From: Morella rubra
Taxonomy: Eukaryota; Streptophyta; Magnoliopsida; Fagales; Myricaceae
NCBI GenBank assembly: GCA_003952965.2
Contig: CM025849.1
Span: forward strand, 30,116,473-30,180,472
Direction of reading: 5' to 3'
DNA length: 64,000 bases
In this document: in pieces, positions 37,730 to 49,294 of the stretch
Position numbering within the stretch: the stretch's first letter is position 1
How the letters are laid out: every line of letters begins with the position of its first letter
Translations under genes and position numbers: made by a program
Notes under the pieces: generated by a model
Databases searched by the model: none
Told to the model about the DNA's origin: nothing
Seen by the model: only the letters and a program-made list of their open reading frames with translations

Positions 37730-40137
37730 ATGAGAGTGATCTCCTGGAATTGCAGGGGTTTGGTTCGGGGCCCTGCAATCCGAGCTATCCGTTCCATGAT
37801 CCACAGTATGGATCTAGCTGCCATTTTTCTCATGGAAACGAAGATGGAGGATGTTAGGTTGGAAAGTACTCTGCGCTCTTTGGGTTTTCTGCATTTTGTC
37901 TCTTGTCCGCCAGTTGGCCTCCGTGGAGGTTTAGCGCTGTGTTGGCGGCCTAACATTTGTATTCATGTTCTGTCTATTTCCCGCTTTGTTATTTCTGTTC
38001 GAGTTAATCCTGGTTTTGACCTTCCTGCCTTTTGTGCTTCTTTGTATACGGGCCTACGCGTTGGCAGGATAAAGTTCCTTTTTGGAGATCTTTTCAGTTC
38101 CCTTTGAATAGTAATGTTATGCCTTTTGTTTGCTTGGGTGATTTCAATGATCTCATTTCTCCCGCTGATAAGCGTGGCGGACGTTCTGTTAGAGCCTCCT
38201 TTTCTTTGGGTCTCGCTCATTTTGTGGAAGTTAATGGGCTGGTTGATTTGGGGTTCTCGGGTCCTCACTTTACTTGGTCCAATGGGCGTCAGGGTCGGAC
38301 CCATATTAAGGAGAGGTTGGATAGGGGTGTTGCGAGTATTGCTTGGCGTAATGCTTTCCCTCTTGCAGTTATTGAGCACTATCCTTTGTCTTCGTTTGAT
38401 CATCTTCCATTGATACTAAATTTTTGGGGCCTTTCTGCTACTCTGCCCAGACCTTTTAGGTTTGAGGAATTTTGGCTTAGGGACCACTCGTGTTACGCTG
38501 TTATTGAGGCTGCTTGGAATAAGCCAGCTCAAGGTGTTCCAGCCCTCATCTTATTCCACAAAATCAAAGAGACCAGAGCTGCTCTTAAACTATGGAACAA
38601 AGTTTGCTTCGGTAAAATTCAAGATCTGATTAAATCTACCTCTGCTGAGATAATCGCTCTTGATGTGGATTCTCCCTCTGTGGCCCAGTTGGACGCTGCT
38701 GCCCACTTAAAACTAACTTTGCATGAACTTTTTAAAAGAGAGGAGGCTCTTTGGCGCTAGAAATCTCGAGTTAAATGGCTCACTTCTCGCGAACTTAACA
38801 CTCGGTTTTTTCATGCTTCGACTGTTATCCACCGTAGTCGAAACTCTGTGCAACGCCTTAAATCTGCAGCTACTTCTTGGTTATCTGGTCGGTCAGCTGT
38901 TGAAGATCTCTTGCTGAATTATTTTCAGTCCCTTTATTCCTCCAGCAGCCCAACTTTCCCTCAGGATCTTGAAGGTTTGGTTTCTCCTGTTATTACCTCT
39001 ATAGATAACGATGTTATGTGCGATTCCTTCTTCTACTGATATTTTTGGCGCTTTGAAGAGTATGCCATCCAGCAAGTCTCCTGGCCCGGATGGGATGACT
39101 GTCCTCTTTTTTCTCTCTTGCTGGGGCATTGTGGGTCTTGATGTCGTTGCTTCAGTGCAATCTTTTTTTATTTCGGGTATTATGCAACCCGAACTTAACC
39201 AGACAAACTTGGTAATCTTACCGAAATCTACAGTTCCTTGCTACCCTTCTCAGTTTCGTCCGATCAGCTTATGTAATATTATTTACAAACTGATTACGAA
39301 GATCATGGCTGATAGACTCAAGATTCTTCTTCCTCAACTAATATCTCCTTTCTAGTTTGCTTTCATCCCTGGTGGTCAGATAAATGATAATTATATTGTT
39401 GCCTCTGAGTTGTTTCACAGCATGGCTCATAAGCGGGGTCGCATTGGATGGTTGGCTATTAAAGGGGACATGGAAAAAGCCTACGACAGGGTGGAATGGA
39501 GCTTCTTACTTGCTGTTCTTCGGCAGTTTGGTTTTTCTTCTCATTGGATTCAATGTGTGCATCAATGTATTTCCACTACTAGTTTCTCCATATTATTGAA
39601 TGGCAGCCCCTATGGTTATTTTTTTCCGTCTCGTGGCTTACGTTAAGGGGACCCTCTATCCCCTTTCCTCTTTGTTCTGGTCTCGGAGTTGCTTTCACGA
39701 CTTCTTCTACGGGAAGAGAGGAATGGTAATCTGAAGGGTCTGAAGGTGAAGCCTTCTGTGCCAGCTATCTCTCATCTTTTGTTTGTGAACGACCTCTTCC
39801 TCTTTGCCAAAGCTACTTCGCAGGAGGTTGGTGTGATCAATTTGTGTTTGGAGATATACATGCTTTGGTCGGGTCAAATGTTGAATCGGGATAAATCGTC
39901 CATCCATTTTAGCCGCAACACTCCCTCTCAGATTAAGGCTCAGCTTTCTGCTGCTCTTCATTTGTCCCCCCTCCCCACTAAGGCGAAACACCTGGGCTTG
40001 CCCTTGGTCATTCCCAGATGCAAATCCTCTGCTTTGTCTACTCTTCAGGACTGTATTTTGGCTAAACTTGGTGGTTGGAGAGCCAAGTTGTTATCTCCGG
40101 CTGGCCGGACCACTTGGTTGTCCTTCGTGAAAGTGCT
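37730..40137 (+). pseudogene. LINE ORF2, first part (endonuclease and reverse transcriptase)
   Basis: Starts at 37730 with the APE-type endonuclease (MRVISWNCRGLVRGPAIRAI, FLMETK; LGDFNDLISPADKRGG at about 38140; SSFDHLPLIL at about 38392). The reverse transcriptase has SPGPDGM (about 39079), PSQFRPISLCN (about 39247), KGDMEKAYDRVEW (about 39460) and GDPLSPFLFVL (about 39651). The catalytic FADD position reads FVND (about 39781), which should abolish activity. Stops at 38758, 39353 and 39644 fall where Gln is expected, and frameshifts occur near 38060 and 39040. The frame is cut at 40137 by the copia element. Confidence 0.88.
40133..40137. repeat. Left target-site duplication of the copia element
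   Basis: CTTCG, repeated at 50724-50728. Joining 40137 to 50729 restores the LINE frame through LSFVASAMPAYGM. Confidence 0.9.
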
Positions 40138-41669
40138 TGTAAATTTGGCATATTTTCCATAGTCAAAACAATTGTTTTATAAATGTATTTTCATTATATA
40201 GATTGTATATAGTGACTTGATTAATGTTGGAGGAGGTGGAGCTCAGTGGATCTCATTAGAAGCTGCTAGAAGGTTACTGAACTCAAGAGAATGGTCTGGG
40301 AAGCCGTGCTGAGCTGGTGGGAAGATTGTGAGGTGTTTGGGTTAGCCTAGGGTTAGCCTGGCGTAACTGATGCAGTTTAGCGAGAAAACTCTAGAAACTC
40401 GCCCAACTAAAAAGCTGACCTGTCTGACCAAAGTACCCTCACTTAAACAGTCTATATGCCTTTCCCAAAAAGAAGAACAGTACGCACTTTTGAGTTTTAC
40501 GCAGAAAACAGAACACACTCTAGAATATTCCTCTCTCCAACGAAAAACCCATCTCTCTCTCTGCTGAACCTGATCTGATCGCATCTGGTGTGAGAGTTCT
40601 TGAACTTCCCTCTGGTGGAAGATTCTGAAGATTCAAGGCTGCTGAACGTTGGGTCTGCTATTCCCATTTCGGTTGGTGTTGATAGTGAAGTTGAATCTTG
40701 AAGAAAGGTGTTCTTGGTGGCTGAGCAGTTTCTGAGAAAAGATTCAGAAGGTCGACGAGTTCGTTGACGTCCATAGTTGCTGATCGAAGACTCGGGTGCT
40801 GGGCACCGTCCTAAGAAAGGAGTTCTTGGGAAACTTTACGGAAAGATTGGGGATCGGGGAAATGAAAAGGAATTTCATGATTGATCACCATCGTGTAAAG
40901 TTGTCAAGCAATTAGTGGACTGATTGGTGTTTAAAACACCCGGAGTGTTTTTGTCACTTGGGGAAATCCACCTCAAGTGATTTTCACTTCGTTACCAAAA
41001 ATTTCTGGTGTTGAGTCTATTCTTCTCTATCTTGTTCTTTATGCTACTAACCGTTTTCTTGTTGTGCATTTGCAGATCTAAAAAGAATTGGTAACGTGAA
41101 ATTGGCAAGCCTTTTGATTGCTGGATTTGTGACCGAATACTTGCTGGTTAACTAGTCTTAGAGTTGTTGATATTATTGCTGAATAGTTAGTCTTTGTATT
41201 GCTGGTTTTTTAGAGTTAATCTTGTCTTGAATAATTGCTGGAAAATCTCTTTACATTGAGTTTGCCTTGCTGAAATTTGCGTAGGTTATTCTTGTGATAG
41301 TCTTATTGAAGGTGCAGATATTAGCTAGCTGAAAAATCATTATTGTGTGGATTATATTCTTGCTGACTATATTTCATTGTTGCATCTTGATAGTTGATTG
41401 TTAACAAGGTTATCTTGATTTTTCTGTGAAGAGATTGCTGCTGTAATTGTTCTCTATTGGTTTGGTTATCAAAGCTGTATCAGTCTTAATTTGTTAAGCT
41501 TTGGTTGCTGTTAAGTGCTTTATTCATACTGTTAGAATAGGTTTTAATATTGAGATTGTATTGGTGCTGTTGATATTGTTTTTCTGTAGTTTCTTAAAAA
41601 GGGTGTTATTAGTTTTTAAATACCTATTCACCCCCTCTAGGTATATTCTCGGGTCTAAACGTAGTTTCA
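40138..41669 (+). repeat. 5' LTR of the copia element
   Basis: 1532 bp, ends GTAGTTTCA. It contains a segment of roughly 110-130 bp (about 40530-40690) that is missing from the 3' LTR; outside indels the two LTRs differ at only a few bases by eye. Confidence 0.9.
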
Positions 41670-41671
41670 AG

Positions 41672-41684
41672 TGGTATCAGAGCC
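41672..41684 (+). other. Primer-binding site (tRNA iMet) of the copia element
   Basis: TGGTATCAGAGCC two bases after the 5' LTR, complementary to the initiator Met tRNA 3' end. Confidence 0.9.
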
Positions 41685-41716
41685 TTATTATCGATCCTTG
41701 ACCCTTAGTTACCTAG

Positions 41717-43400
41717 ATGGAAAGGAGTCAATCGCTGTCAGTTCCTCCTTACTTCGATGGCAATAATTATGCCTATTGGAAAGTAAGGATGAGGGCCTTC
41801 TTGAAGTCCCTAGATGAACGAGTATGGCACTCGGTTGTAATAGGTTGGTCGACACCTATGACTGCAGCGAAAGTCACTGAAACTGTTATAATTCCTCCTG
41901 AACCTAAAGATATTAGTTTGTGGACCAGAGATGAAATGAATGAATGCACCTATAATAGTCGTGCCTTGCATGCTATTTTCATGGGCATCTCTGCTGATGA
42001 GTTTAAAAGAATCTCCATGTGTGAAATGGCTAAAGACGCCTGGGAGATCTTAGAAACCACACACGAAGGTACTAAGATTGTCAAAAATTCTAAACTTCAA
42101 ATGCTTGCGACAAGATTTGAAGAACTTAGAATGAAAGAAGATGAGACCTTCGATGAGTTTTACGCTAAACTCAACGATATTGTTAACTCTACCTTTAACC
42201 TAGGAGAAAAAATTCCTGAATCGAGAGTTGTAAGAAAAGTCTTACGATCTCTAACTGAAAAATTTAGAGGTAAAGTTACGGCTATAGAGGAAAGCAAAGA
42301 CCTAGAAAAAATCAAATTGAGGAGCTTGTAGGTTCATTACAGACCTATGAATTAACTCTGCCTCAAACCAAAAAGTCTAAGTCTATAGCTTTAAAGTCTT
42401 TGGCTGAAGATGAATCTGAATGTTCAGATGAGTCTATGGACGATGATGACATAGCCTTGTTTGTAAAGAAATTTAGGAAAGCTCTTAGCTTTAAAAGGAA
42501 AAGTAAGTGGAAGAAACCACCCACTTATTCTTCTTCTTCGTCTAAACAAACTGATAAGTCTAACTGGAAATCTTCTGGAAAAAGTGACAAAGTTGCTCCT
42601 AAAGTCTTTAAGAAGAAAAACTCACAAGAATTTCAGTGTCATGGCTGTAAAGGCTATGGTCACTTTAAAGCTGATTGTCCTACCTTTTTAAAATCGAAAG
42701 GTAAAGCTATGAATGCTACTTTGTCTGATTCTGATTCTGATTCGTCATCTAGTACTGATAAATCTGATAGTAATGTAAACTACATTGCTTTTACTTCTTC
42801 TATTAATTGTATTAGTGATGTTAGTTTAACTGATGATGAATTAGATGATGACATTGATACTTATGAATCTCTTCAAATTGCCTATAATAGTTTGTTCGAA
42901 GAAAGTCTTAAGGTTAAAAGAAAACCTTGTTTTCTCTAAAAAGCTTAAGTTTAGATCTTGAAAAAGATGATTATTGGCAAAGAATAGTGAGCAATCTGTT
43001 TTAATTGACAATCTGAAAAACAGTAACATTTCTTTAGATCTTAAAATGAAGAACTTGGAAAGAGAACTAGAAAAGTCTAATTCTCAACTCCAATATTTTT
43101 CTAGTGGTACTAAAAAACTTGACAAGATGTTAAGTATTGGTACTACTTCTAGTAACAAACATGGTTTAGGCTTTATAAGATCTGATTCTGCTGCATGTAC
43201 TTCTAACAAAACTGTTTTGTTCCTGCTACTAGTAAAGAAGAAGTTTCAGTTGTTCAAAATCGTTCAATGGTGAGTATGCCCCTGCGTATGGTAAGAACAA
43301 TCCTCAAACTTCTTTTGTAAATTCCAGATCAGTCCCTACTTGCTATTATTGCGGAATAAGAGGCCATGTTAGATCAAAATGTTTTAAATTGCATGCTAGT
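41717..43400 (+). pseudogene. gag of the copia element, frameshifted
   Basis: Starts at 41717 (MERSQSLSVPPYFDGNNYAYW), a capsid region of the UBN2/copia gag type (AWEILETTHEGT; TFDEFYAKLNDI). A shift near 42315 leads to a Lys/Ser-rich part and the zinc knuckle CHGCKGYGHFKADC (about 42633-42675). A second knuckle CYYCGIRGHVRSKC lies at about 43351-43392 in another frame. Two knuckles separated by a Ser/Asp-rich region are usual for SIRE-type gag. Stops near 42330 and 42940 break the frame. Confidence 0.8.
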
Positions 43401-43559
43401 AAAAATATTTTTTCAAAACCTTTTCAAATTTCAACCTTTGATGAATTAATCTCACATGTCTCTACTTTGTCTAAACAAGTTGAGTTTATTTGTAAGAAAA
43501 TAAATGAGTGAGTTACCTTCTACGAAAAAGTTTGGGTTAAAAAGAATTCTATTTCATGT

Positions 43560-46500
43560 CTCATTGCACATGTTGCTTTCAAAGCTAAAAATAACTTTGT
43601 TTGGTATCTTGACAGTGGCTGTTCTAGACACATGAGTGGTGACAAGTCATTGTTCAGCAAGCTTGAAAACTATAGAGCCGGTAAGGTTACTTTTGGAGAT
43701 GGTGGTAAAGCCTCTATTGTTCGGTAAGGGTACTATAGAACTACCCGGCTGTCCACCCTTTGAAAATGTTCTCTTTGTTCAAGGGTTGAAGGTAAATCTC
43801 CTTAGCATAAGTCAAATTTGTGATTCAGATCTTGAGGTAAAATTTAAGAAAGATTTATGCTATGTTTTAAATTCAGATGGTAATCCTATTATTAAAGGTG
43901 TTAGAACTGATGATAATTGCTATGGTATTAATATTGATAGCAATATAAAGTGTAATAATGCCAAACTTGATGAGACACATTTGTGGCATCAAAGACTTGG
44001 CCATTTGAATTATAGATATCTATCTAAGTTGCCTAATGTGGTTAATGGTATACCAAAACTTGGTGTTGTCAAAAATAAAGTATGACCATGCCAACTTGGG
44101 AAACAAATAAGAACTAGTCACAAAAAGACTTTTGGTGTCTTGACTAAGAGATGTCTAGAGTTGTTACACATGGACTTAATGGGACCATCTAGAACTGAAA
44201 CCTTGGCTGGGAAAAAAGTATATTCTTGTTATTGTTGATGATTTTTCTAGATTTACATGGATTCATTTACTTAGAGATAAATCTGAAACTTTTGAATATG
44301 TAAGAAATTTGTGTAAGAAACTCAAAATGAAAAATCAAACTCTATCGTAAGATTAGAAGTGAATCATGGTAAGGAGTTTGAAATTCATCATTTGACAATT
44401 TTGTGTTGAGGAAGGTATTCATCAGGAATTTTCAGCACCCATTACACCACAGCAAAACGGAGTTGTGGAAAGGAAAAATCGCGTGCTTCAAGAGATGGCT
44501 AGAGTGATGATGCAAGGTAAAAATCTCCCACAACATTTTTGGGGAGAAGCTGTAAGTACCTCTTGTCATATTTGTAATAGAGTTTATCTTAGACCTAACA
44601 CAAAAATGACTCCCTATGAAATTTGGAAAGGAAAGAAACCTACTGTTAAATATTTTAAAGTATTTGGCAGCAAGTGTTTTATACTTAGGGATAGAGAAAA
44701 CTTAGCAAAGTTTGACTCTAGAAGTGATGAAGGAATATTTCTTGGATATTCAGCAACTAGTCGTACTTATAGAGTTTTTAATTTACGTACACAAACTGTT
44801 ATTGAATCTATAAATGTTGTTGTAGATGATGATGTAAATGACTCTGTTAATGTTGAGACTATAGATTCTATTTTTGCTGAAACTGAAAATGAGCATGAAT
44901 CTGAAAATGATATCTCTGAAAGTCAACAATCTCCTGATAAAGAAAAATCAACAGCAACATCTAGCAAAGAACCTTCTACTCGGGTTAAAGCTAATCATCC
45001 TAAAGACAATATTATAGGTAATGTAATGTTAATGAAGGGATGAGACTTAGGAAAGAGTCTTAAGTCATTTATCTTTGTCTTCATATGTTTCTATGATTGA
45101 ACCCAAGAAAGTAGAGATGCTTTGAATGATGATTTTTGGATTAATGCAATGCATGATGAGCTTAATCAATTCAAAAGAAATGATGTTTGGACTTTGGTTC
45201 CAAGACCTACTAATGTTAATGTGATTGGTACAAAGTGGATTTTTAAGAATAAATCAAATGAGGATGGAGTTGTTATACGGAATAAAGCTAGATTGGTAGC
45301 CCAAGGCTACACACAAGTAGAAGGAGTAGATTTTGACGAGACATTTGCTCCGGTTGCAAGGTTAGAATCTATCCGAATTTTACTAGCTTTTTCTTGTTAT
45401 ATGGGATTCAAATTATATCAAATGGATGTTAAAAGTGCATTTTTGAATGGTATATTGAATGAAGAAGCATTTGTAGAACAGCCCAAAGGGTTTATTGATC
45501 CTAAATTCCCTAATCATGTTTTTAAATTGAAAAAGGCTCTCTATGGATTAAACAAGCTCCACGAGCTTGGTATGAGAGATTATCTACATATTTACTAGAG
45601 AATGGTTTCTCTAGAGGAGGTGCTGATCGCACACTCTTTATTAAGAAAATAAATGATAGCATTGTAATAGCTCAAATATATGTGGATGACATTGTTTTTG
45701 GTTCACCTACTGATGAGTTTGCTTTGAATTTGTTGATGCTATGCAAAAAGAATTTGAAATGAGCATGGTTGGTGAGCTGAATTATTTTCTTGGATTACAA
45801 ATCAAACAATGTGAAAAAGGCTTGTTTATCTCTCAATCCAAATATGCTAAGGACCTTGTTAAAAAGTTTGGTCTTGAAAATTCTAAATTTACTAGAACTC
45901 CTATGGGTACTAGTTTAAAATTAGATATTGATATTTCTGGAAAATCTGTTGATCAAACTATGTATAGAAGCATGATAGGTAGCTTGTTATATCTTACGGC
46001 CAGCCGACCTGATTTATCATTTAGTGTTGGTGTGTGTGCTAGATATCAAGCTAATCCAAGGAATCTCATTTAAATGCTGTAAAAAGAATTATAAGATATG
46101 TAAATGGGACTATTCCTTATGGTATCTGGTATTCAAAAGACTCAAATGTGAGTCTAGTTGGATATACGGATGCTGATTGGGCTGGAGATTCAAATGATAG
46201 GAAGAGCACATCTGGTGGCTGCTTCTACATGGGAATGAATCTTGTAGCTTGGTTGAGTAAAAAACAAAATTCCATTTCTTTGTCTACAGCAGAGGCTGAA
46301 TATATTGCAATGGGTAGTTGTTGTACTCAATTACTTTGGATGAAACAAATGCTTACTGATTATAGTGTTATTCAAGATTCCATGACTATTTTTTGTGATA
46401 ACACTAGTGCCATTAATATATCCAAAAATCCGTTCAACATTCTAGAACTAAACACATAGACATACGTCATCATTATATTAGAGATCTTGTAGAAAACAAA

Positions 46501-46570
46501 ATTGTAACACTTGAACATGTTCCTACTGAAAACCAATTAGCAGATTTATTTACCAAACTTTAGATGGAGT
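43560..46570 (+). pseudogene. pol of the copia element, frameshifted
   Basis: Protease DSGCSRHMSGD (about 43612); GAG-pre-integrase HLWHQRLGHLNYRYL (about 43978); integrase with VDDFSRFTWIHLL (about 44232) and QQNGVVERKNR (about 44452). Reverse transcriptase has KARLVAQGYTQVEGVDFDET (about 45285), YQMDVKSAFLNG (about 45417) and YVDDIVFG (about 45678). RNase H has GYTDADWAGDSNDRKSTSGG (about 46158) and STAEAEYIAMG, ending QLADLFTKL (about 46537). Breaks occur near 43720, 44085, 44350, 44420, 45045, 45560, 45740, 46072 and 46440. It cannot give a single polyprotein. Confidence 0.88.
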
Positions 46571-46599
46571 AAGGTTTGAATTCTTAAGAAAATCTATTG

Positions 46600-47535
46600 G
46601 AATTTGTTCTATATTGTAACTGTTCCTAATTTTTCTCTCTTAGTATTCAGTTTTTTTTAATGTTCTAGTAATATTTTCATTGTTTAAGCTCTGTTTTAAA
46701 CTTTCGGTATGCATTTTTTAAAAAAACCAGTTATATGACATATACATGCTTTTATCCAATGGTCGGTTGTACATATTGGGTAAGGGACATGGTTCCTTTT
46801 AGATAAATGCTTGTAACTTTCGGGTATGCTTTTATTCCTTCCCCTTTAGCTTTTGGTTTTTACGGCAAGTACCCCTCTCTCTCTACACTTCTGCCCGTGA
46901 AACCCATAGCCGAAACTCCTCTTCTCTCAATATTTCGAGCAACTCTTGCTCATCTCAAGAAATTTCTGCTGGGTTTTGGCTCTCAATATTCTCTCTACAT
47001 TCTCGAAGGTATGGATCTAAACCTTTGTGTGATTAATGTTATCTTTTCTTATTATTTTCGAGTTTCCTTTGACACTCTCATGGTTAGGTGAAAATCTCTT
47101 AGATCTCTCATGATTTCTTGCTTAATCTTCTATAATGTCATATGGGTTTTGGTCCGGATGTTATTTAGTAGAAGATTTCTCTAAGTTCTGTTCAGATCTA
47201 CTTGAGTTCTCTTTGGGTATCCTCGGTGAACATTCCTATTTTCGGGGTTTGCATTTGTTGTTTGGAAAAACTGAAATCTTATTGTGTTTAAATGAATGGG
47301 TCCTGATTATTTTGTCATTATTTTGGCCGAATATATTGATGTTATGACTCGGCTGCCTTTTGGTTCAAACAACTTGCTGTTCTCGTATTTGTGTTACACT
47401 CGACCATCTGCCAGTTTTTCACATGGACTATTTGCTCTTTGATGGAATTTAATTTAATTTAATTATTTTACAGCTTTATATATTTGTTCTTTCCTTATAA
47501 TTCAAAGCTTATTTCTATACTTTTATGTGTCACAG
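46600..47535 (+). promoter_or_regulatory. Spacer before the extra ORF, with leader-intron signals
   Basis: Between pol and the extra ORF. A donor-like CGAAG|GTATGG sits near 47008 and an acceptor-like GTGTCACAG at 47535 immediately precedes the ATG of the extra ORF, after a T-rich AT stretch. This would remove a leader intron of about 530 bases. Short open frames here (46807-47091, 47135-47347) have no recognised domain. A separate or spliced transcript for the extra ORF is inferred, not shown. Confidence 0.4.
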
Positions 47536-48780
47536 ATGACATATAAAAGATCGGCTAAGAAAGGGAAACGATCTCGCGAAGTTGACACTAACCGGTTTGT
47601 GGATGCTGAAGCAGAGGATCTCTATAATGAAAAATTTTCTACCTTGACTCCACTGGTAGAAAGGGAAGTTGCTCTAGAAGAATTTTCTCATACTTTAGTT
47701 CCTCAACTTTTTCTTTCTCGTAAATGGAACTCTCTCCTAGTTAATTTAACTTTACCATCTGCCCAACTAGTGAGAGAATTCTATTCTAATATCCATGATA
47801 TCAATGATTCTCATAGTTTTTCAGTGTTCATTCGCGGTCAATACTTCCATATCACCCCTGATCTTTTGTCTGCTGTGTTGTTGTTTCCTAGGGTAGAACA
47901 CCCATGTTTCCCCTATTCGGCTACAACTTGTCCTTCTTTGGACACAATGACTAGCCTTCTAGCCAAAAGACCTCTCCTTTTTAATGGTAAAGGGTTCTCA
48001 GCTGTTGCATTCACAGCTGAAGTCATGTTGGTTAGCAGAATTTTAGGAACTAATATACTTCCTGCTCAAAAGCTTTCTGCTTTATCCCTTGACAGAGCCA
48101 AGTTTCTTTATGCTTTCATGCACAATGACTCTATAGACTTAGGTTCTGTTATGTGTGCTCATATCATCAAATGTTATCATTCTCGCAAGACTGGTCTGTA
48201 TTTGCCCTATGCATGTGCTATTCAAAAACTTATCATCACGTTAGAAGTTCCTTATCCTTCTTCTTTTCCTAAAATGGATACTTCTGCAAAGATAGGGCTG
48301 AGTACTTTGACACAAATCATCTCACACAAGAAGAAAGCTCAATCTGCCTCTCCTTCTCCTATGCCTACTCCTGGTCCTTCATCTGTGACTGATAACAAAT
48401 ATCTGATGGAATGTATGAAACTTCTTCTTGAGCAATCCTCATCCATGGTGACTGACATATCACTCCTCAAAGCTGATTCTCAGCTTACCCGTACTGAAGT
48501 GTTGCAGATGCAAGGCTCTCAAGCTAAGCTTCTTCAAGCTATGGATCGGTTGATCCTTGAGAATGATCTCTTGACTGCATCCAATATTGTTCTTCAAGCT
48601 GAGTCTTCTAAGAATAGAGCTGATATCCAATGGATTCGTCAGTATCTTGGTCAGGAGGAGGCTGACGATGCTGCTGCCCCGTCATCTGCTGTTCCTTCCT
48701 CGTCACAGCCTCAGCCCTCTGCCACTGAATATTTCTCCTCTGATGAGGACAATCATGAGGGTTTGAGTGACTTGGATTGA
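47536..48780 (+). CDS. Extra (env-position) ORF of the copia element
   Basis: An uninterrupted frame of 414 codons; the first true ATG is at 47536 (MTYKRSAKKGKRSREV), nine bases inside the longest open frame, which begins with GTG. A basic N-terminus is followed by a globular region (about residues 20-250; EFYSNIHDINDSHSFSVFIR, SLDRAKFLYAF, YLPYACAIQKLI) resembling the plant transposon-associated domain found in many plant proteins annotated as putative plant transposon protein. A Ser/Pro linker, a likely coiled coil (about residues 290-370, MECMKLLLEQ to LQMQGSQAKLLQAMDRL) and an acidic Ser-rich tail (SSDEDNHEGLSDLD) follow. I see no signal peptide or membrane segment, so an envelope role is not supported. 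It lies where SIRE elements carry their env-like ORF. Its function is unknown. Confidence 0.7.
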   Translation: MTYKRSAKKGKRSREVDTNRFVDAEAEDLYNEKFSTLTPLVEREVALEEFSHTLVPQLFLSRKWNSLLVNLTLPSAQLVREFYSNIHDINDSHSFSVFIRGQYFHITPDLLSAVLLFPRVEHPCFPYSATTCPSLDTMTSLLAKRPLLFNGKGFSAVAFTAEVMLVSRILGTNILPAQKLSALSLDRAKFLYAFMHNDSIDLGSVMCAHIIKCYHSRKTGLYLPYACAIQKLIITLEVPYPSSFPKMDTSAKIGLSTLTQIISHKKKAQSASPSPMPTPGPSSVTDNKYLMECMKLLLEQSSSMVTDISLLKADSQLTRTEVLQMQGSQAKLLQAMDRLILENDLLTASNIVLQAESSKNRADIQWIRQYLGQEEADDAAAPSSAVPSSSQPQPSATEYFSSDEDNHEGLSDLD

Positions 48781-49294
48781 CTCCTTTGTCTATTTCATGA
48801 CAAAAAGGGGGAGTAGTGGTATTATTGGTATTAGTGTGGATGCTGGTTTGGAGAGCTGCTGTTATGAACTTGAGGGGGAGTTGACGCTGCTGCTGTTATT
48901 TTTTTTAGTTGTGCTTCATGCTATGTTATGTTATATTTTGCTAACTCTGTTATTGATGTTAGGGGGAGTTTGAACTCTTATGTGCTTTGTTAAGACTTGC
49001 TTAATGGTTTGTCTGGAATATCTATGTTCTTATTCATACGGTTTTAGTTTAAAATTGCAATCACCTGCTGCTAGCTAGTCTAGGTTGCTGTTTTTTTTAA
49101 GGTTCTGGTATATTCTATATTTGATATCTGATATTGCATTTTTCCTTGGTCTCTTGATATCTGATATTGCTCCTTGGATCACTTGTTTTGAGTTTTTTTT
49201 TCAGGTACTCATCCATTAATCAAGTGGATTTACTTTTCTACTAAATAATCTGTTTTGGTGATGTTATTAGGCTGGCCAGGGTGTCATGGTTGCC
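48781..49294 (+). other. 3' non-coding region of the copia element with repeated polypurine tracts
   Basis: Contains several GGGGGAG tracts (AAAAAGGGGGAGTAG at about 48804, then near 48873 and 48961), typical of the SIRE polypurine region, but about 330 bases separate the last one from the 3' LTR. The sequence just before the 3' LTR is not purine-rich. Confidence 0.5.

Noticed and set aside
41672..41684. Part of a tRNA-Met gene
   Set aside because: Only the primer-binding complement of the 3' end is present, next to an LTR; there is no cloverleaf.
47527..47535. Start of the extra copia ORF at 47527
   Set aside because: The codon there is GTG, not ATG; the first ATG in frame is at 47536, just after the acceptor-like CACAG.
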